DNA of 64,000 nucleotides from Verrucomicrobiota bacterium. Its GTDB lineage: Bacteria; Verrucomicrobiota; Verrucomicrobiia; CAIQCK01. The stretch spans positions 62,001 to 126,000 of the forward strand of contig JAPLTX010000051.1 of NCBI GenBank assembly GCA_026397915.1, given 5' to 3'. Positions 43,619-52,331 of this stretch are shown one piece after another. A program made the translations under genes and the position numbers. Below the pieces are notes generated by a model. That model was not told where the DNA came from and did not search any database. It worked only from the letters and a program-made list of their open reading frames with translations. Numbering within the stretch: position 1 is the stretch's first letter; every line of letters begins with the position of its first letter.

Positions 43619-45928
43619 ATGAAAGCCTCCTCGCTCGCCGCTTCTCTTATGTCGCTTCTCGTCGTCGGCTCCCTTGCGGCCGACGACAAGTTCCTGCCCG
43701 GCACGCAGCCGCTCACCGGCACCAACGACCTCTCACTGGGCATGATCGCCGGCATTGACCGTTTCCTCGACCGCGAACTGGCCGCGAGCGTCGAGCGCCG
43801 CGCCGCGAAGTGGCATCGCAACTTCTCCTCGCCCGAAGCCTACACGAAGTCTGTCGAGCCGAACCGCGAGCGGTTCAGGAGAATCATCGGCGTGGTGGAT
43901 GAGCGGGTGAAGCCGGAGTTGCATTTGCTCGCGACGCCGACGCAATCTGCGCAGGTCGGCGAGGGGTGGGGTTACAAGATTTTCGCCGTGCGCTGGAGTG
44001 TGCTGCCTGGCGTGGATGCGGAGGGATGGCTGCTACAGCCGAACCAAGAACCGGTGGCGGATATTGTCGCGCTGCCAGATTGCGATACGACGCCGGAGAT
44101 GCTCATCAAGCCGTTTCCGGCGAGGCTCGCGCAGATGGGATGTCGTGTCCTTGTGCCGATGCTGATGGACCGACGCGATACTTACTCCGGCAATCCGAAA
44201 ATTCGCATGACAAACCAACCGCACCGCGAGTTCATTTATCGCGCCGCGTTCGAAATGGGCCACCACATCATCGGCTACGAAGTGCAGAAGGTTCTCGCGG
44301 CGGTTGATTGGTTTTCTGCCGACGCGAAGCGGCCCATCGGCGTTATCGGCTACGGCGAAGGCGGCCTGCTGGCGTTCTATTCTGCAGCTGTTGACACGCG
44401 CATCAACGCGGCTCTTGTCAGCGGTTACTTTCAGACTCGTGAGCAAGTCTGGCGCGAGCCGATCTACCGCAACGTGTCTGGCTTGTTGGAAGAGTTTGGC
44501 GATGCCGAGATAGCCAGCCTTGTTGCGCCGCGTGCGCTGGTCATCGAGGCGAGCCGCCATCCTGAAATTGCCAGGCCGCCTGCGCCGTCGCAGGGCCGTG
44601 CCGGTGCCGCGCCGGGCGTGATTGCCACACCGTCTGCGGACTCCCTCATATCGGAATTCAATCGGGCAAAGAAGTTGGTCGAACCAATACACCCGCCGCT
44701 CGAAATGGTCCTGACAGCCAACTATCCGTTCCTTCCAGATGTTCTTTTTGCACTCGATCCATTCCTGAAAGCACTGAAATTGTGGCCGCCACCGTCAATT
44801 ATCGGCGGGCCGGGACATTTCACCGGAAATTCCACGGTTGATGCCGAGCGCTTCCACCGCCAGTTCGACCAACTCGTCGAGCACACGCAACGCGTGCTGC
44901 GCGAAGGCGAGGCGCGGCGGGCGGAATTGTGGACGAAACCGAATTTGAACCTCAGCCACGCGGGTTTTCCGCCCGCGAAAGACTCGGCCGCGGTGGTGAA
45001 GAAATACCAAGAGGACACGCGCTGGTATCGCGATTATCTGTGGGACGAGGTCATCGGCCGGTTTCCGCCGGCGTCGCTACCGATGAATCCGCGCTCGCGG
45101 CTGGTCTATGACGAACCGACGTATCGCGGCTACGAGGTGATGCTCGACGTGTGGCCGGACGTTTATGCTTACGGAATCCTGCTCGTGCCGAAGGACCTCA
45201 AGTCGGGCGAACGGCGGCCTGTTGTGGTCTGCCAGCACGGGCTGGAGGGTCGGCCACAGGATTGTGCGAACCCGAAGGTCGAGAGTCGCTATTACCACAG
45301 CTTCGCCAACAAGCTTACCGAGCGCGGGTTCATCACCTTCTCGCCACAGAACCCCTACATCGGCAAAGACGAGTTCCGTGTGTTGCAGCGGAAACTCAAC
45401 CCGCTCGGCAAGACGCTCTTTGCCGTCATCGCGCGTCAGCACGAGCGGACGCTGGACTGGCTCGCGGCACTGCCTTTCGTGGATGGCGAGCGGATCGCGT
45501 TCTACGGGCTGAGCTACGGAGGCAAGTCGGCGATGCGGCTGCCGGCGATGCTGGAGAAGTATTGCCTCTCGATCTGCTCTGGCGACTACAACGAGTGGAT
45601 CGCTAAAAACGCCTCCACGACCTTCAAGGGCAGCTACATGTTCACCGGCGAGTATGAGATCTTCGAGTGGAACCTCGGCAACACGTTCAACTACGCCGAG
45701 ATGTCATGGTTGATCTGCCCGCGGCCGTTCATGGTCGAGCGCGGCCACTTCGACGGCGTGGGCGTGGACGAGATGGTGGCTTACGAATACGCCAAGACCA
45801 AGCGCCGCTACGACCTGCTCGGCACCGGCGACCGCTGCGAGTTCGAATACTTCAGCGGCCCGCACGAGATCCACGCCGTCGGAACGTTCGACTTCCTCCA
45901 CAAACACCTGAACTGGCCGAAACGATGA
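43619..45928 (+). CDS. Exported double alpha/beta-hydrolase (acetyl xylan esterase/dienelactone hydrolase-like)
   Basis: This 769-residue protein has a signal peptide (LAASLMSLLVVGSLAA) and two alpha/beta-hydrolase-like halves. In the first half the nucleophile elbow reads GVIGYGEGGLL, with Glu replacing Ser, so it is probably inactive. The second has a proper elbow FYGLSYGGKS (S632) and a likely catalytic His in SGPHEIHAVG. Typical of large exported verrucomicrobial esterases of polysaccharide degradation. The stop overlaps apbE (ATGA), so the two are co-translated. Confidence 0.82.
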   Translation: MKASSLAASLMSLLVVGSLAADDKFLPGTQPLTGTNDLSLGMIAGIDRFLDRELAASVERRAAKWHRNFSSPEAYTKSVEPNRERFRRIIGVVDERVKPELHLLATPTQSAQVGEGWGYKIFAVRWSVLPGVDAEGWLLQPNQEPVADIVALPDCDTTPEMLIKPFPARLAQMGCRVLVPMLMDRRDTYSGNPKIRMTNQPHREFIYRAAFEMGHHIIGYEVQKVLAAVDWFSADAKRPIGVIGYGEGGLLAFYSAAVDTRINAALVSGYFQTREQVWREPIYRNVSGLLEEFGDAEIASLVAPRALVIEASRHPEIARPPAPSQGRAGAAPGVIATPSADSLISEFNRAKKLVEPIHPPLEMVLTANYPFLPDVLFALDPFLKALKLWPPPSIIGGPGHFTGNSTVDAERFHRQFDQLVEHTQRVLREGEARRAELWTKPNLNLSHAGFPPAKDSAAVVKKYQEDTRWYRDYLWDEVIGRFPPASLPMNPRSRLVYDEPTYRGYEVMLDVWPDVYAYGILLVPKDLKSGERRPVVVCQHGLEGRPQDCANPKVESRYYHSFANKLTERGFITFSPQNPYIGKDEFRVLQRKLNPLGKTLFAVIARQHERTLDWLAALPFVDGERIAFYGLSYGGKSAMRLPAMLEKYCLSICSGDYNEWIAKNASTTFKGSYMFTGEYEIFEWNLGNTFNYAEMSWLICPRPFMVERGHFDGVGVDEMVAYEYAKTKRRYDLLGTGDRCEFEYFSGPHEIHAVGTFDFLHKHLNWPKR

Positions 45929-46950
45929 GCCGCATTGCCGCGCTTCTGACAACGGCATGCCTGCTTGCGACAGCGTTCGCAGCGGCAGCAGAGCCGAAAC
46001 CCGCTGCCGAACTGGTGACGTTTGCCGGCCGCACGATGGGCACGGCTTACTCGGTGAAGTTTCTCCAGCCGCCCGCGCCCGTCGTCGTCGAGCAGGCGCG
46101 GCGGGAGGTCGGCGCGCTGCTGGACCGCTTGGATCGGGCAATGTCCACCTACCGCGAGGACTCGGAGGTCTGCCGTTTCGGCGCGTATCGTGGTAGTGAT
46201 TGGTTCGCGGTGTCGGCGGACACAGCGCGCGTGGTCGTGGAATCGCTGCGCGTGAGCGAGTTGACCAGCGGCGCGTTCGACGTGACGGTGGACCCACTGG
46301 TGCGACTGTGGGGATTCGGTCCGCGCCGTGAAACCGGCGAGGCACCACCGGAGCAGGCGATTGCCGAAGCTCGGCGCAAGGTGGGCTGGCGGAAACTGCA
46401 AGCGCGGCTCGATCCACCTGCGTTGCGGAAAACGTCGCCAGAGATTTCCGTGGACCTCTCCGCCATCGCGAAGGGTTACACCGCGGACGCTGTCGCCGAA
46501 CGACTCGGTCAGTTCGGCGTAACGAACTACCTCGTTGCCATCGGCGGTGAACTCAAGGCGCGCGGCCACGGCCAGCAAGGCCGGCCGTGGCGTGTTGGCG
46601 TTGACAAGCCGCTCGATGACGGCCGCGCCATCCAGCGCGTCATTGAGTTGAAGGACAAAGCAGTCTCCACGTCGGGCGATTACCGCAATTTCTTCACCGA
46701 CGCCGGCCACCGCTACTCTCACGTCGTTGACCCGCGCACCGGTCGGCCCGTCACGCACAATCTCGCCTCCGTTACCATCGTCTGCGAGACCAGCGCGCGC
46801 GCCGACGCGCTGGCGACGGGGCTGATGGTGCTCGGCCCAGACACTGGCTACGCGCTTGCGGCAAAGCATGGCTGGCCCTGCCTTTTTATCCTACGCGCCA
46901 AATCCGGCTTCATCGAGAAGCCGACGCCGGCGTTTGAAAAACTGCGGTAA
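45925..46950 (+). CDS. apbE: FAD:protein FMN transferase
   Basis: ApbE attaches FMN to a Thr/Ser of target flavoproteins outside the cytoplasm. After a signal peptide (LLTTACLLATAFAAAA), the protein has FAGRTMGTAYSVKFL, DLSAIAKGYTADAV, YLVAIGGELKARG, SHVVDPRTGRPV and the Mg-binding ADALATGLMVLG. The length of 341 residues is typical. It overlaps the esterase stop by 4 bases (ATGA). No obvious FMN-binding-domain target (NqrC/RnfG/NosR-type) is in the window. Confidence 0.92.
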   Translation: MSRIAALLTTACLLATAFAAAAEPKPAAELVTFAGRTMGTAYSVKFLQPPAPVVVEQARREVGALLDRLDRAMSTYREDSEVCRFGAYRGSDWFAVSADTARVVVESLRVSELTSGAFDVTVDPLVRLWGFGPRRETGEAPPEQAIAEARRKVGWRKLQARLDPPALRKTSPEISVDLSAIAKGYTADAVAERLGQFGVTNYLVAIGGELKARGHGQQGRPWRVGVDKPLDDGRAIQRVIELKDKAVSTSGDYRNFFTDAGHRYSHVVDPRTGRPVTHNLASVTIVCETSARADALATGLMVLGPDTGYALAAKHGWPCLFILRAKSGFIEKPTPAFEKLR

Positions 46951-46996
46951 CGGCAGGTTACGGTATGGTGGCGTTCGCCGTTGTGCATTCCAACGC

Positions 46997-47025
46997 TTGA
47001 CGCGGCAACCATCGTTCTCAATACT
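46997..47025 (+). promoter_or_regulatory. Candidate promoter of second Gfo/Idh gene (leaderless)
   Basis: TTGACG (46997-47002), 17 bases, AATACT (47020-47025), 6 bases before the ATG. Confidence 0.45.
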
Positions 47026-47031
47026 GGCGGT

Positions 47032-48384
47032 ATGAAGCCTTCTGATTCGATCAGTCGTCGCCAGTTCGTCACCACTTCGGCGTCGGTCTTCGGCACCTTC
47101 GCCATTGTCTCCCAGCACAAAGCCCACGCCGTCGGCCCCAATGACAAGGTCGTCATCGGCGTCATGGGCCTTGGCGGTCGCGGCACCTATGTCGCCACCA
47201 TGTTCGCCAACCGGCCGGACGTGGACATTGCCTACATCAGCGACGTGGACACGCGCAAGTTCTCCCGCGCCCGCGCCGCGATCGAGGAGGCGCAGGGCAA
47301 GCCGCCGAAAGCGGTGCAGGACTTCCGCAAGATGCTTGAGGACAAACGCGTGGACGCAATCATCAACGCCACGCCCGATCATTGGCACGCGCTCGGTTCG
47401 ATCATGGCCTGTCAGGCCGGCAAGGACGTGTTCGTCGAAAAACCGATGACGCACAGCGCATGGGAAGGCCGCAAGATGATCGAGGCGGCCGCCAAGTATA
47501 AGCGCGTCATCCAAGTCGGCATGCAGAGCCGCAGTTGCCAGTATCTGCGCGACGCCGCCGAATACATCCGCTCCGGAAAACTCGGCGATGTTTACCTCGT
47601 GCGCGTTTTTAATATGCTGCAGCACCAGATGCGCAAGACGCCGACGACCGAAAGCGCACCGGTGCCGCCCGGATTCGACTACGACACTTGGTGCGGCCCC
47701 GCGCCGGTGGTGCCCTACGACCCGAGCCGTCGCTGGCTCGACCGCTGGGAGTTCAGTTGCGGCGCCATCGCTGGCGACGCCGTCCACCAGATTGATCTCG
47801 CGCGTTGTCTCATCGGCGACAAGCCGTTCCCAGACACCATCAGCCATGCCGGCGGCGTCTGCGCGCTCACCGACGGCCGCGAGATTCCCGACACGCAGAT
47901 GGTCACGTTCGAGTATGGCAAGCTGACGATGCTGTTCGAGTCGGCGCTCTGGACACCCTACATGACCAAGACACCGATGGATCGCCGCGACAAGGGCCAG
48001 TTGCCGCCGAACTGGGCCTTCAACGCCACGCGCATCGAAGTGCTTGGCACGAAGGGCTTCATGTATTACGGCCGGCATGGCGACGGCTGGCAGGTGTTCA
48101 ATGAAAAGGCCGAGTCGGTCGTGGCCGCGCCGGGCCGCCAAGCGGACAAGGAGCATCACGACAACTTCATCGCGTGCATCAAGAACCGCCAGCAACCGGT
48201 GGCCAACGCCGAGCAGGGCCATTATTCGGCGATGCTCTGCCACCTTGGCAACATCTCCTACCGCGTCGGCAACAAGAAGCTCGCGTTTGACGCCAAAACC
48301 GAGACGTTCAAGGACGCGCCGGAGGCCAACAAGTTCCTGAAGCGCAGCTACCGCGCGCCGTGGGTCATTCCCGACAACGTGTAA
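47032..48384 (+). CDS. Tat-exported Gfo/Idh/MocA family oxidoreductase
   Basis: A Tat signal (SRRQFVTTSASVFGTFAIV) precedes the Rossmann motif GVMGLGGRG and the catalytic EKP motif (VFVEKPMTHSAWEG). The rest fits the exported sugar-dehydrogenase-like group common in Verrucomicrobiota and Planctomycetota (DHWHALGSIMACQAGKD, FDYDTWCGPAP, WEFSCGAIAGDAVHQIDLARC). The length is 450 residues, with ATG 47032 chosen 6 bases after a promoter-like -10. Cofactor is probably NADP-type and loaded before export. Substrate unknown. Confidence 0.9.
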   Translation: MKPSDSISRRQFVTTSASVFGTFAIVSQHKAHAVGPNDKVVIGVMGLGGRGTYVATMFANRPDVDIAYISDVDTRKFSRARAAIEEAQGKPPKAVQDFRKMLEDKRVDAIINATPDHWHALGSIMACQAGKDVFVEKPMTHSAWEGRKMIEAAAKYKRVIQVGMQSRSCQYLRDAAEYIRSGKLGDVYLVRVFNMLQHQMRKTPTTESAPVPPGFDYDTWCGPAPVVPYDPSRRWLDRWEFSCGAIAGDAVHQIDLARCLIGDKPFPDTISHAGGVCALTDGREIPDTQMVTFEYGKLTMLFESALWTPYMTKTPMDRRDKGQLPPNWAFNATRIEVLGTKGFMYYGRHGDGWQVFNEKAESVVAAPGRQADKEHHDNFIACIKNRQQPVANAEQGHYSAMLCHLGNISYRVGNKKLAFDAKTETFKDAPEANKFLKRSYRAPWVIPDNV

Positions 48385-48479
48385 TGCGAGGCCAGCCGGA
48401 GGAAAACGCAGAGGCGTGGCGACTCTCAGTGCCATGAACAGCGCTGCGCCGCGCCTTTGCGTTGAAATCCATCCACATC

Positions 48480-49604
48480 ATGAAACGTTTCCTCTTCATC
48501 TTGATTCTGGCCGCGCTGGCCTGCCAGCCGGCCTTCGCCCAGTGGCTCTCCATCACCAACGTCACCGCAAAGCTCGGAGACTCCGAGATGGGCGGGCCGT
48601 TCTTCAAGATCGAGTATGAACTCGCCGTGAAGGACATCTCGCGCGCCGCGCCGGCGTATGTGTTCGTTCGCTACCGCGAGAGCGCGACCTCGGGTTGGAG
48701 GTTGATCCCGCAAACGGCGTTGCGCGGCGACCACGACATTGTGGAGTCCGCCGGCAAGAAAAAGATGTTCTGGTGGGGCCTTGGCTCGCTCGGCTTGGCC
48801 AACGCGTCGCAACTCGAAGTCCGCGTGCGCGGCATCCGCATGGTTCGCGTGCCGGGCGGCGCGTTCAAGATGAATGTTGTCCTCGGTGGGGGCTTCGACG
48901 AATCGAAACCTCAGATCGAGCCTACCACGCTGCCAACGTTCTGGATGGCGAAATACGAAACCACCGTCGGCATGTATGCCGATTACCTCAACGAGACCGG
49001 CAAGGGCGGCAGCGGCTGGCACAAACACATGACCAACCCCGAGCGCTGTGGCATCACGCACAACCCCGGCGACACCTACGCCGTCGCGCCGGGCCGCGAG
49101 AAGTTCCCCATCAACTACGTCTCATGGTATGACGCCGCCGGATTTCTGGACTGGTGTGGCCTGCGGCTGCCGTCGGAGGCGGAATGGGAGAAGACATTGC
49201 GCGGCGGCCTCTACCTCGACGGCGACGAATCGAAGAAAGCGCCGAACCCGAAACCGGAACGGAAATATCCCTGGGGCGACGAAGCGCCCGACACCGGCGG
49301 CGTGTGGCGTTGCAACGGCGAGGGCGACGCGGACGGCTTCCCGGAACTCGCACCGGTGGGCAGCTTCGATAAGTTCAACAGCCCCTACGGCGCGTGCGAC
49401 ATCGTCGGCAACGCCGCCGAGTGGACGCTCGACTGGTATTCGACCTCGTTCCACGCCGGCCTCGACGGCTACCGGATGATTCGCGGCGGTTCCTTCATGG
49501 ACCCGCCCGCCGGCTGCGACGCCGTCACCGGTGCCACCCAGTTGCCCGTCAAGCGCAGCAGCATCACCGGCTTCCGCGGCCTGCGCGACGCCTGGACCGA
49601 GTAG
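48480..49604 (+). CDS. Exported FGE-sulfatase (SUMF1-type) domain protein
   Basis: The 374-residue protein has a signal peptide (FLFILILAALACQPAFA), an N-terminal beta domain of about 115 residues and a C-terminal formylglycine-generating-enzyme fold: MVRVPGGAFKM, YETTVGMYADYLN, PINYVSWYDAAGFLDWCGLRLPSEAEWEK, YGACDIVGNAAEWTLDWYS, GFRGLRDA. The paired active-site Cys of true FGEs cannot be placed confidently, so it is probably a structural or binding variant. A TTG six codons upstream is an alternative start. It follows the Gfo/Idh gene by 95 bases. Confidence 0.87.
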   Translation: MKRFLFILILAALACQPAFAQWLSITNVTAKLGDSEMGGPFFKIEYELAVKDISRAAPAYVFVRYRESATSGWRLIPQTALRGDHDIVESAGKKKMFWWGLGSLGLANASQLEVRVRGIRMVRVPGGAFKMNVVLGGGFDESKPQIEPTTLPTFWMAKYETTVGMYADYLNETGKGGSGWHKHMTNPERCGITHNPGDTYAVAPGREKFPINYVSWYDAAGFLDWCGLRLPSEAEWEKTLRGGLYLDGDESKKAPNPKPERKYPWGDEAPDTGGVWRCNGEGDADGFPELAPVGSFDKFNSPYGACDIVGNAAEWTLDWYSTSFHAGLDGYRMIRGGSFMDPPAGCDAVTGATQLPVKRSSITGFRGLRDAWTE

Positions 49605-49716
49605 CGCGGTAAATACCAATCGCTGACAGCTTTTTCTCGCCGCCCCCACCGATCCTGAAGGTGAGCAGGACGCAGTGGGTGGATTATTGGCCGGAAGAGC
49701 GCCCATAAAATTGAAC

Positions 49717-49745
49717 TTTCGGCACGCTCGCGCTGTCTCTATAGT
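49717..49745 (+). promoter_or_regulatory. Candidate promoter of the MoxR operon (leaderless)
   Basis: A good -10 TATAGT (49740-49745) lies 6 bases before the ATG, with a weak -35 TTTCGG 17 bases upstream; TTGAAC (49711) is closer to consensus but 23 bases away. Confidence 0.35.
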
Positions 49746-49751
49746 CACCCT

Positions 49752-50747
49752 ATGGCTACAGAGAAAAGCATCAGCGAACTCACGGAACTCATTCGCCAGG
49801 AAAGCGCCTTTGTCACGGCGATCCAGAGCGAATTGAGCAAAGTCATCGTCGGTCAGCGTTACATGATCGAGCGGCTGCTCATCGGCCTGCTCGCCAACGG
49901 CCATGTGCTGCTGGAAGGCGTGCCTGGCCTTGCCAAGACGCTCGCGGTCAAATCGCTCGCGTCGGTCATCAACACCCGGTTCCAGCGCATCCAGTTCACG
50001 CCGGACCTGCTGCCCGCCGACCTCGTCGGCACGCTCATCTACAACCCGCGCGACGGCACGTTCTCGGTCAAGCGCGGCCCGGTGTTTGCCAACATCATTC
50101 TCGCCGACGAAATCAACCGCGCGCCCGCCAAGGTCCAGAGCGCGTTGCTGGAGGCAATGCAGGAGAGGCAGGTGACCATCGGCGACCAGACCTTCAAGCT
50201 GGAGGAGCCGTTTCTGGTGCTTGCCACGCAAAACCCGATCGAGCAGGAAGGCACGTATCCGTTACCCGAGGCGCAGGTGGACCGCTTCATGCTCAAGATC
50301 GAGATCACTTATCCCACCAAGCAGGAGGAGCGGCAGATTCTCGACGCCCGCGCGTTCACCTCAACGCCGGTGGAACTCAAGCCCATCATCGGCCCCGACG
50401 ATATCCTCCGCGCCCGCAAGGTGGTGGACCAGATTTACATGGACGAGAAGGTCAAGAACTACGTCGTGGACATCGTCCACGCCACGCGCGACCCGAAGGC
50501 CTACAAGATAGACGTGGCCGGCCTGATCGAATACGGCGCCTCGCCGCGCGCGACAATTTTCCTGACGCTCGCCGCCAAGGCGAGCGCGTTCCTGCACGGC
50601 CGCGGCTACGTCACGCCGCAGGACATCAAGAGCATCGGCATGGACGTGCTGCGCCACCGCGTCATCCCGACCTACGAGGCCGAGGCCGAGGACGTGACGA
50701 GCGAGGACATCGTGAAACGCATCTTCGACGAAGTGCCGGTGCCGTAA
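49752..50747 (+). CDS. MoxR-family AAA+ ATPase
   Basis: This 331-residue chaperone-like ATPase has Walker A EGVPGLAKT (55-63), Walker B IILADEINRAP (about 112-122), sensor LATQNPIEQEGTYPLPEAQVDRFMLK and the C-terminal helical lid. It is the first gene of a seven-gene operon with DUF58, DUF4381, two VWA proteins, BatD and BatE, the classical aerotolerance/VWA-activation set. MoxR proteins are thought to assemble or activate VWA proteins. A strong -10 immediately precedes it. Confidence 0.95.
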   Translation: MATEKSISELTELIRQESAFVTAIQSELSKVIVGQRYMIERLLIGLLANGHVLLEGVPGLAKTLAVKSLASVINTRFQRIQFTPDLLPADLVGTLIYNPRDGTFSVKRGPVFANIILADEINRAPAKVQSALLEAMQERQVTIGDQTFKLEEPFLVLATQNPIEQEGTYPLPEAQVDRFMLKIEITYPTKQEERQILDARAFTSTPVELKPIIGPDDILRARKVVDQIYMDEKVKNYVVDIVHATRDPKAYKIDVAGLIEYGASPRATIFLTLAAKASAFLHGRGYVTPQDIKSIGMDVLRHRVIPTYEAEAEDVTSEDIVKRIFDEVPVP

Positions 50748-50751
50748 ATGA

Positions 50752-50835
50752 ATTTTGGATTTTGGATTGCCGATTTTGGATTGCCGCAGAAGGCAGTCCT
50801 CAATCCAAAATCCAGAATCTAAAATCCAAAATCGA
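50752..50835 (+). repeat. Two opposed 7-bp arrays forming a 32-bp hairpin before DUF58 start
   Basis: Block one (50752-50786) has units attttgg and attgccg; block two (50801-50835) has units caatcca, aaatcca and gaatcta. Bases 50752-50783 pair with 50801-50832 at 28 of 32 positions around a 17-base loop. The ATG of the DUF58 gene follows directly, with no other Shine-Dalgarno visible. Confidence 0.85.
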
Positions 50836-51711
50836 ATGCTTCCCCGCAACATCATCAAGAAGATCCGGCAGATCGAGATCAGCACCCGCCGCGCCGTCAA
50901 CGACGTGCTGGGCGGACAGTATCACAGCGTCTTCAAGGGCCGCGGCATGGAGTTCAGTGAGGTCCGCGAATACCAGCCCGGCGACGACATCCGCACGATT
51001 GACTGGAACGTCACGGCGCGCATGGGCCATCCGTTCATCAAAAAGTTCACCGAAGAGCGCGAACTGACCGTCATGTTGCTGGTGGACGTGAGCGGCTCGG
51101 AGATTTTTGGCAGCGTGCGCCAGCTCAAGAACGAACTCGCCGCCGAGGTCGCCGCGGTGCTGGCGTTCTCAGCCATCCGCAACAACGACAAGGTCGGCCT
51201 GATCATGTTCAGCGATGACATCGAGCTGTTCGTGCCGCCGAAGAAAGGCAAGACGCACGTCTTGCGCGTTATCCGCGAAATCCTCTACTTCACACCGAAG
51301 GGCCGCCGCACGGACATTCCTGCCGCGCTGCGGTTTCTCGAACAGATCACGGCGCACCATAGTGTCACGTTCCTGTTGTCGGACTTCATCGCCGACGACT
51401 GTCAGAAGATGCTGCGCGTGGCGAACCAGCGGCACGACATGGTGGCCGTCGCCATCACCGACCCGCGCGAGATCGAAATACCCCCTATTGGCATCGTGGA
51501 GTTGGAAGACGCCGAGACCGGTAGCCGCGTGCTGCTAGACACCTCGCACGAGCCAACGCGGCGGAACTTCTGGGAGACGGCCATCCGCCGCCAACGCGAG
51601 CGCGCGCAGATGTTGCGGAATTGCGGCGTGGACCTGGTCGAACTGCGCACCGACGAGCCGTATTTGAAACCGTTGATCAAGTTCTTCAGGATGAGGGAAG
51701 CGAGACACTGA
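50836..51711 (+). CDS. DUF58 domain protein
   Basis: The 291-residue protein shows the DUF58 signature: GRGMEFSEVREYQPGDDIRTIDWNVTARMGHPFIKKFTEERELTVMLLVDVSGSE, where the last part is a VWA MIDAS-like DxSGS. It is typical for the gene after MoxR and may interact with the ATPase. The frame is open 27 codons upstream, but that is the array-encoded stretch; ATG 50836 (MLPRNIIKKIRQ) is chosen. It lies 40 bases before the DUF4381 gene. Confidence 0.92.
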   Translation: MLPRNIIKKIRQIEISTRRAVNDVLGGQYHSVFKGRGMEFSEVREYQPGDDIRTIDWNVTARMGHPFIKKFTEERELTVMLLVDVSGSEIFGSVRQLKNELAAEVAAVLAFSAIRNNDKVGLIMFSDDIELFVPPKKGKTHVLRVIREILYFTPKGRRTDIPAALRFLEQITAHHSVTFLLSDFIADDCQKMLRVANQRHDMVAVAITDPREIEIPPIGIVELEDAETGSRVLLDTSHEPTRRNFWETAIRRQRERAQMLRNCGVDLVELRTDEPYLKPLIKFFRMREARH

Positions 51712-51751
51712 TTCTCAATTCGAGGAAGAACAAATCACCAACCACGAATCT

Positions 51752-52327
51752 GTGAATACGAACGACATCCACGACATCAAGCCCGATGTCCTCATCCTGC
51801 CGCCGTGGTGGGTGTGGGCGGCGCTTGCGCTGGCGGTGGCGGCGGTGGTGCTCGTGGTGTGGCTGGTCTTGCGCAAACGCCGGCAGGAGGCGAAGGAAAC
51901 ATTCGTGCCGCGACAGAACGCAGTCGAGGAGGCGCGCGAGCGGCTGGATGCGGCACGGAAGTTGATGCTGGCGAGCGAGATCGAGGCGTTTTACATCGCA
52001 GTGTCCGACGCGGTGCGGCAATACATCGAGCGGCAGTTTCGTCTTCGTGCGGCGGAGCAGACCACCGAGGAATTCTTGCAGGACATGGCGCGATCACAAC
52101 GGTTGCGGCCGACGCACAAGGAACTGCTCACAGATTTTCTGACGCAGTGCGACCTGGTGAAGTTCGCCCGCTTCCGGCCGGGGCCGAAGGAAATGGAAGC
52201 CGCGCTGGCGGCGGCGACGCGGTTCGTGGATGAAACCGTGCCGCAGGAAATAGTCCCGGGTTCCGGTTCCAAGACTGAAACTCCGGAATCTGCTGGCCAG
52301 ACGCCTGCGGCTACACCGCAATCTTGA
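51752..52327 (+). CDS. DUF4381-like membrane protein
   Basis: The 191-residue protein has one membrane helix (about residues 20-42; WWVWAALALAVAAVVLVVWLVL), then a basic and helical cytoplasmic domain (EARERLDAARKLMLASEIEAFYIAVSDAVRQYIERQFRLRAAEQTTEEFL). This matches the DUF4381-like partner in MoxR/VWA operons. The start is GTG. The next gene starts 4 bases after its stop. No catalytic motif is visible. Confidence 0.82.
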   Translation: MNTNDIHDIKPDVLILPPWWVWAALALAVAAVVLVVWLVLRKRRQEAKETFVPRQNAVEEARERLDAARKLMLASEIEAFYIAVSDAVRQYIERQFRLRAAEQTTEEFLQDMARSQRLRPTHKELLTDFLTQCDLVKFARFRPGPKEMEAALAAATRFVDETVPQEIVPGSGSKTETPESAGQTPAATPQS

Positions 52328-52331
52328 ACGG

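Noticed and set aside
52300-52320. Possible third copy of the queD-type palindrome (GGCCAGACGCCTGCGGCTAC)
   Set aside because: Only the first arm resembles the element; no inverted partner exists and it is normal coding sequence of the DUF4381-like gene.
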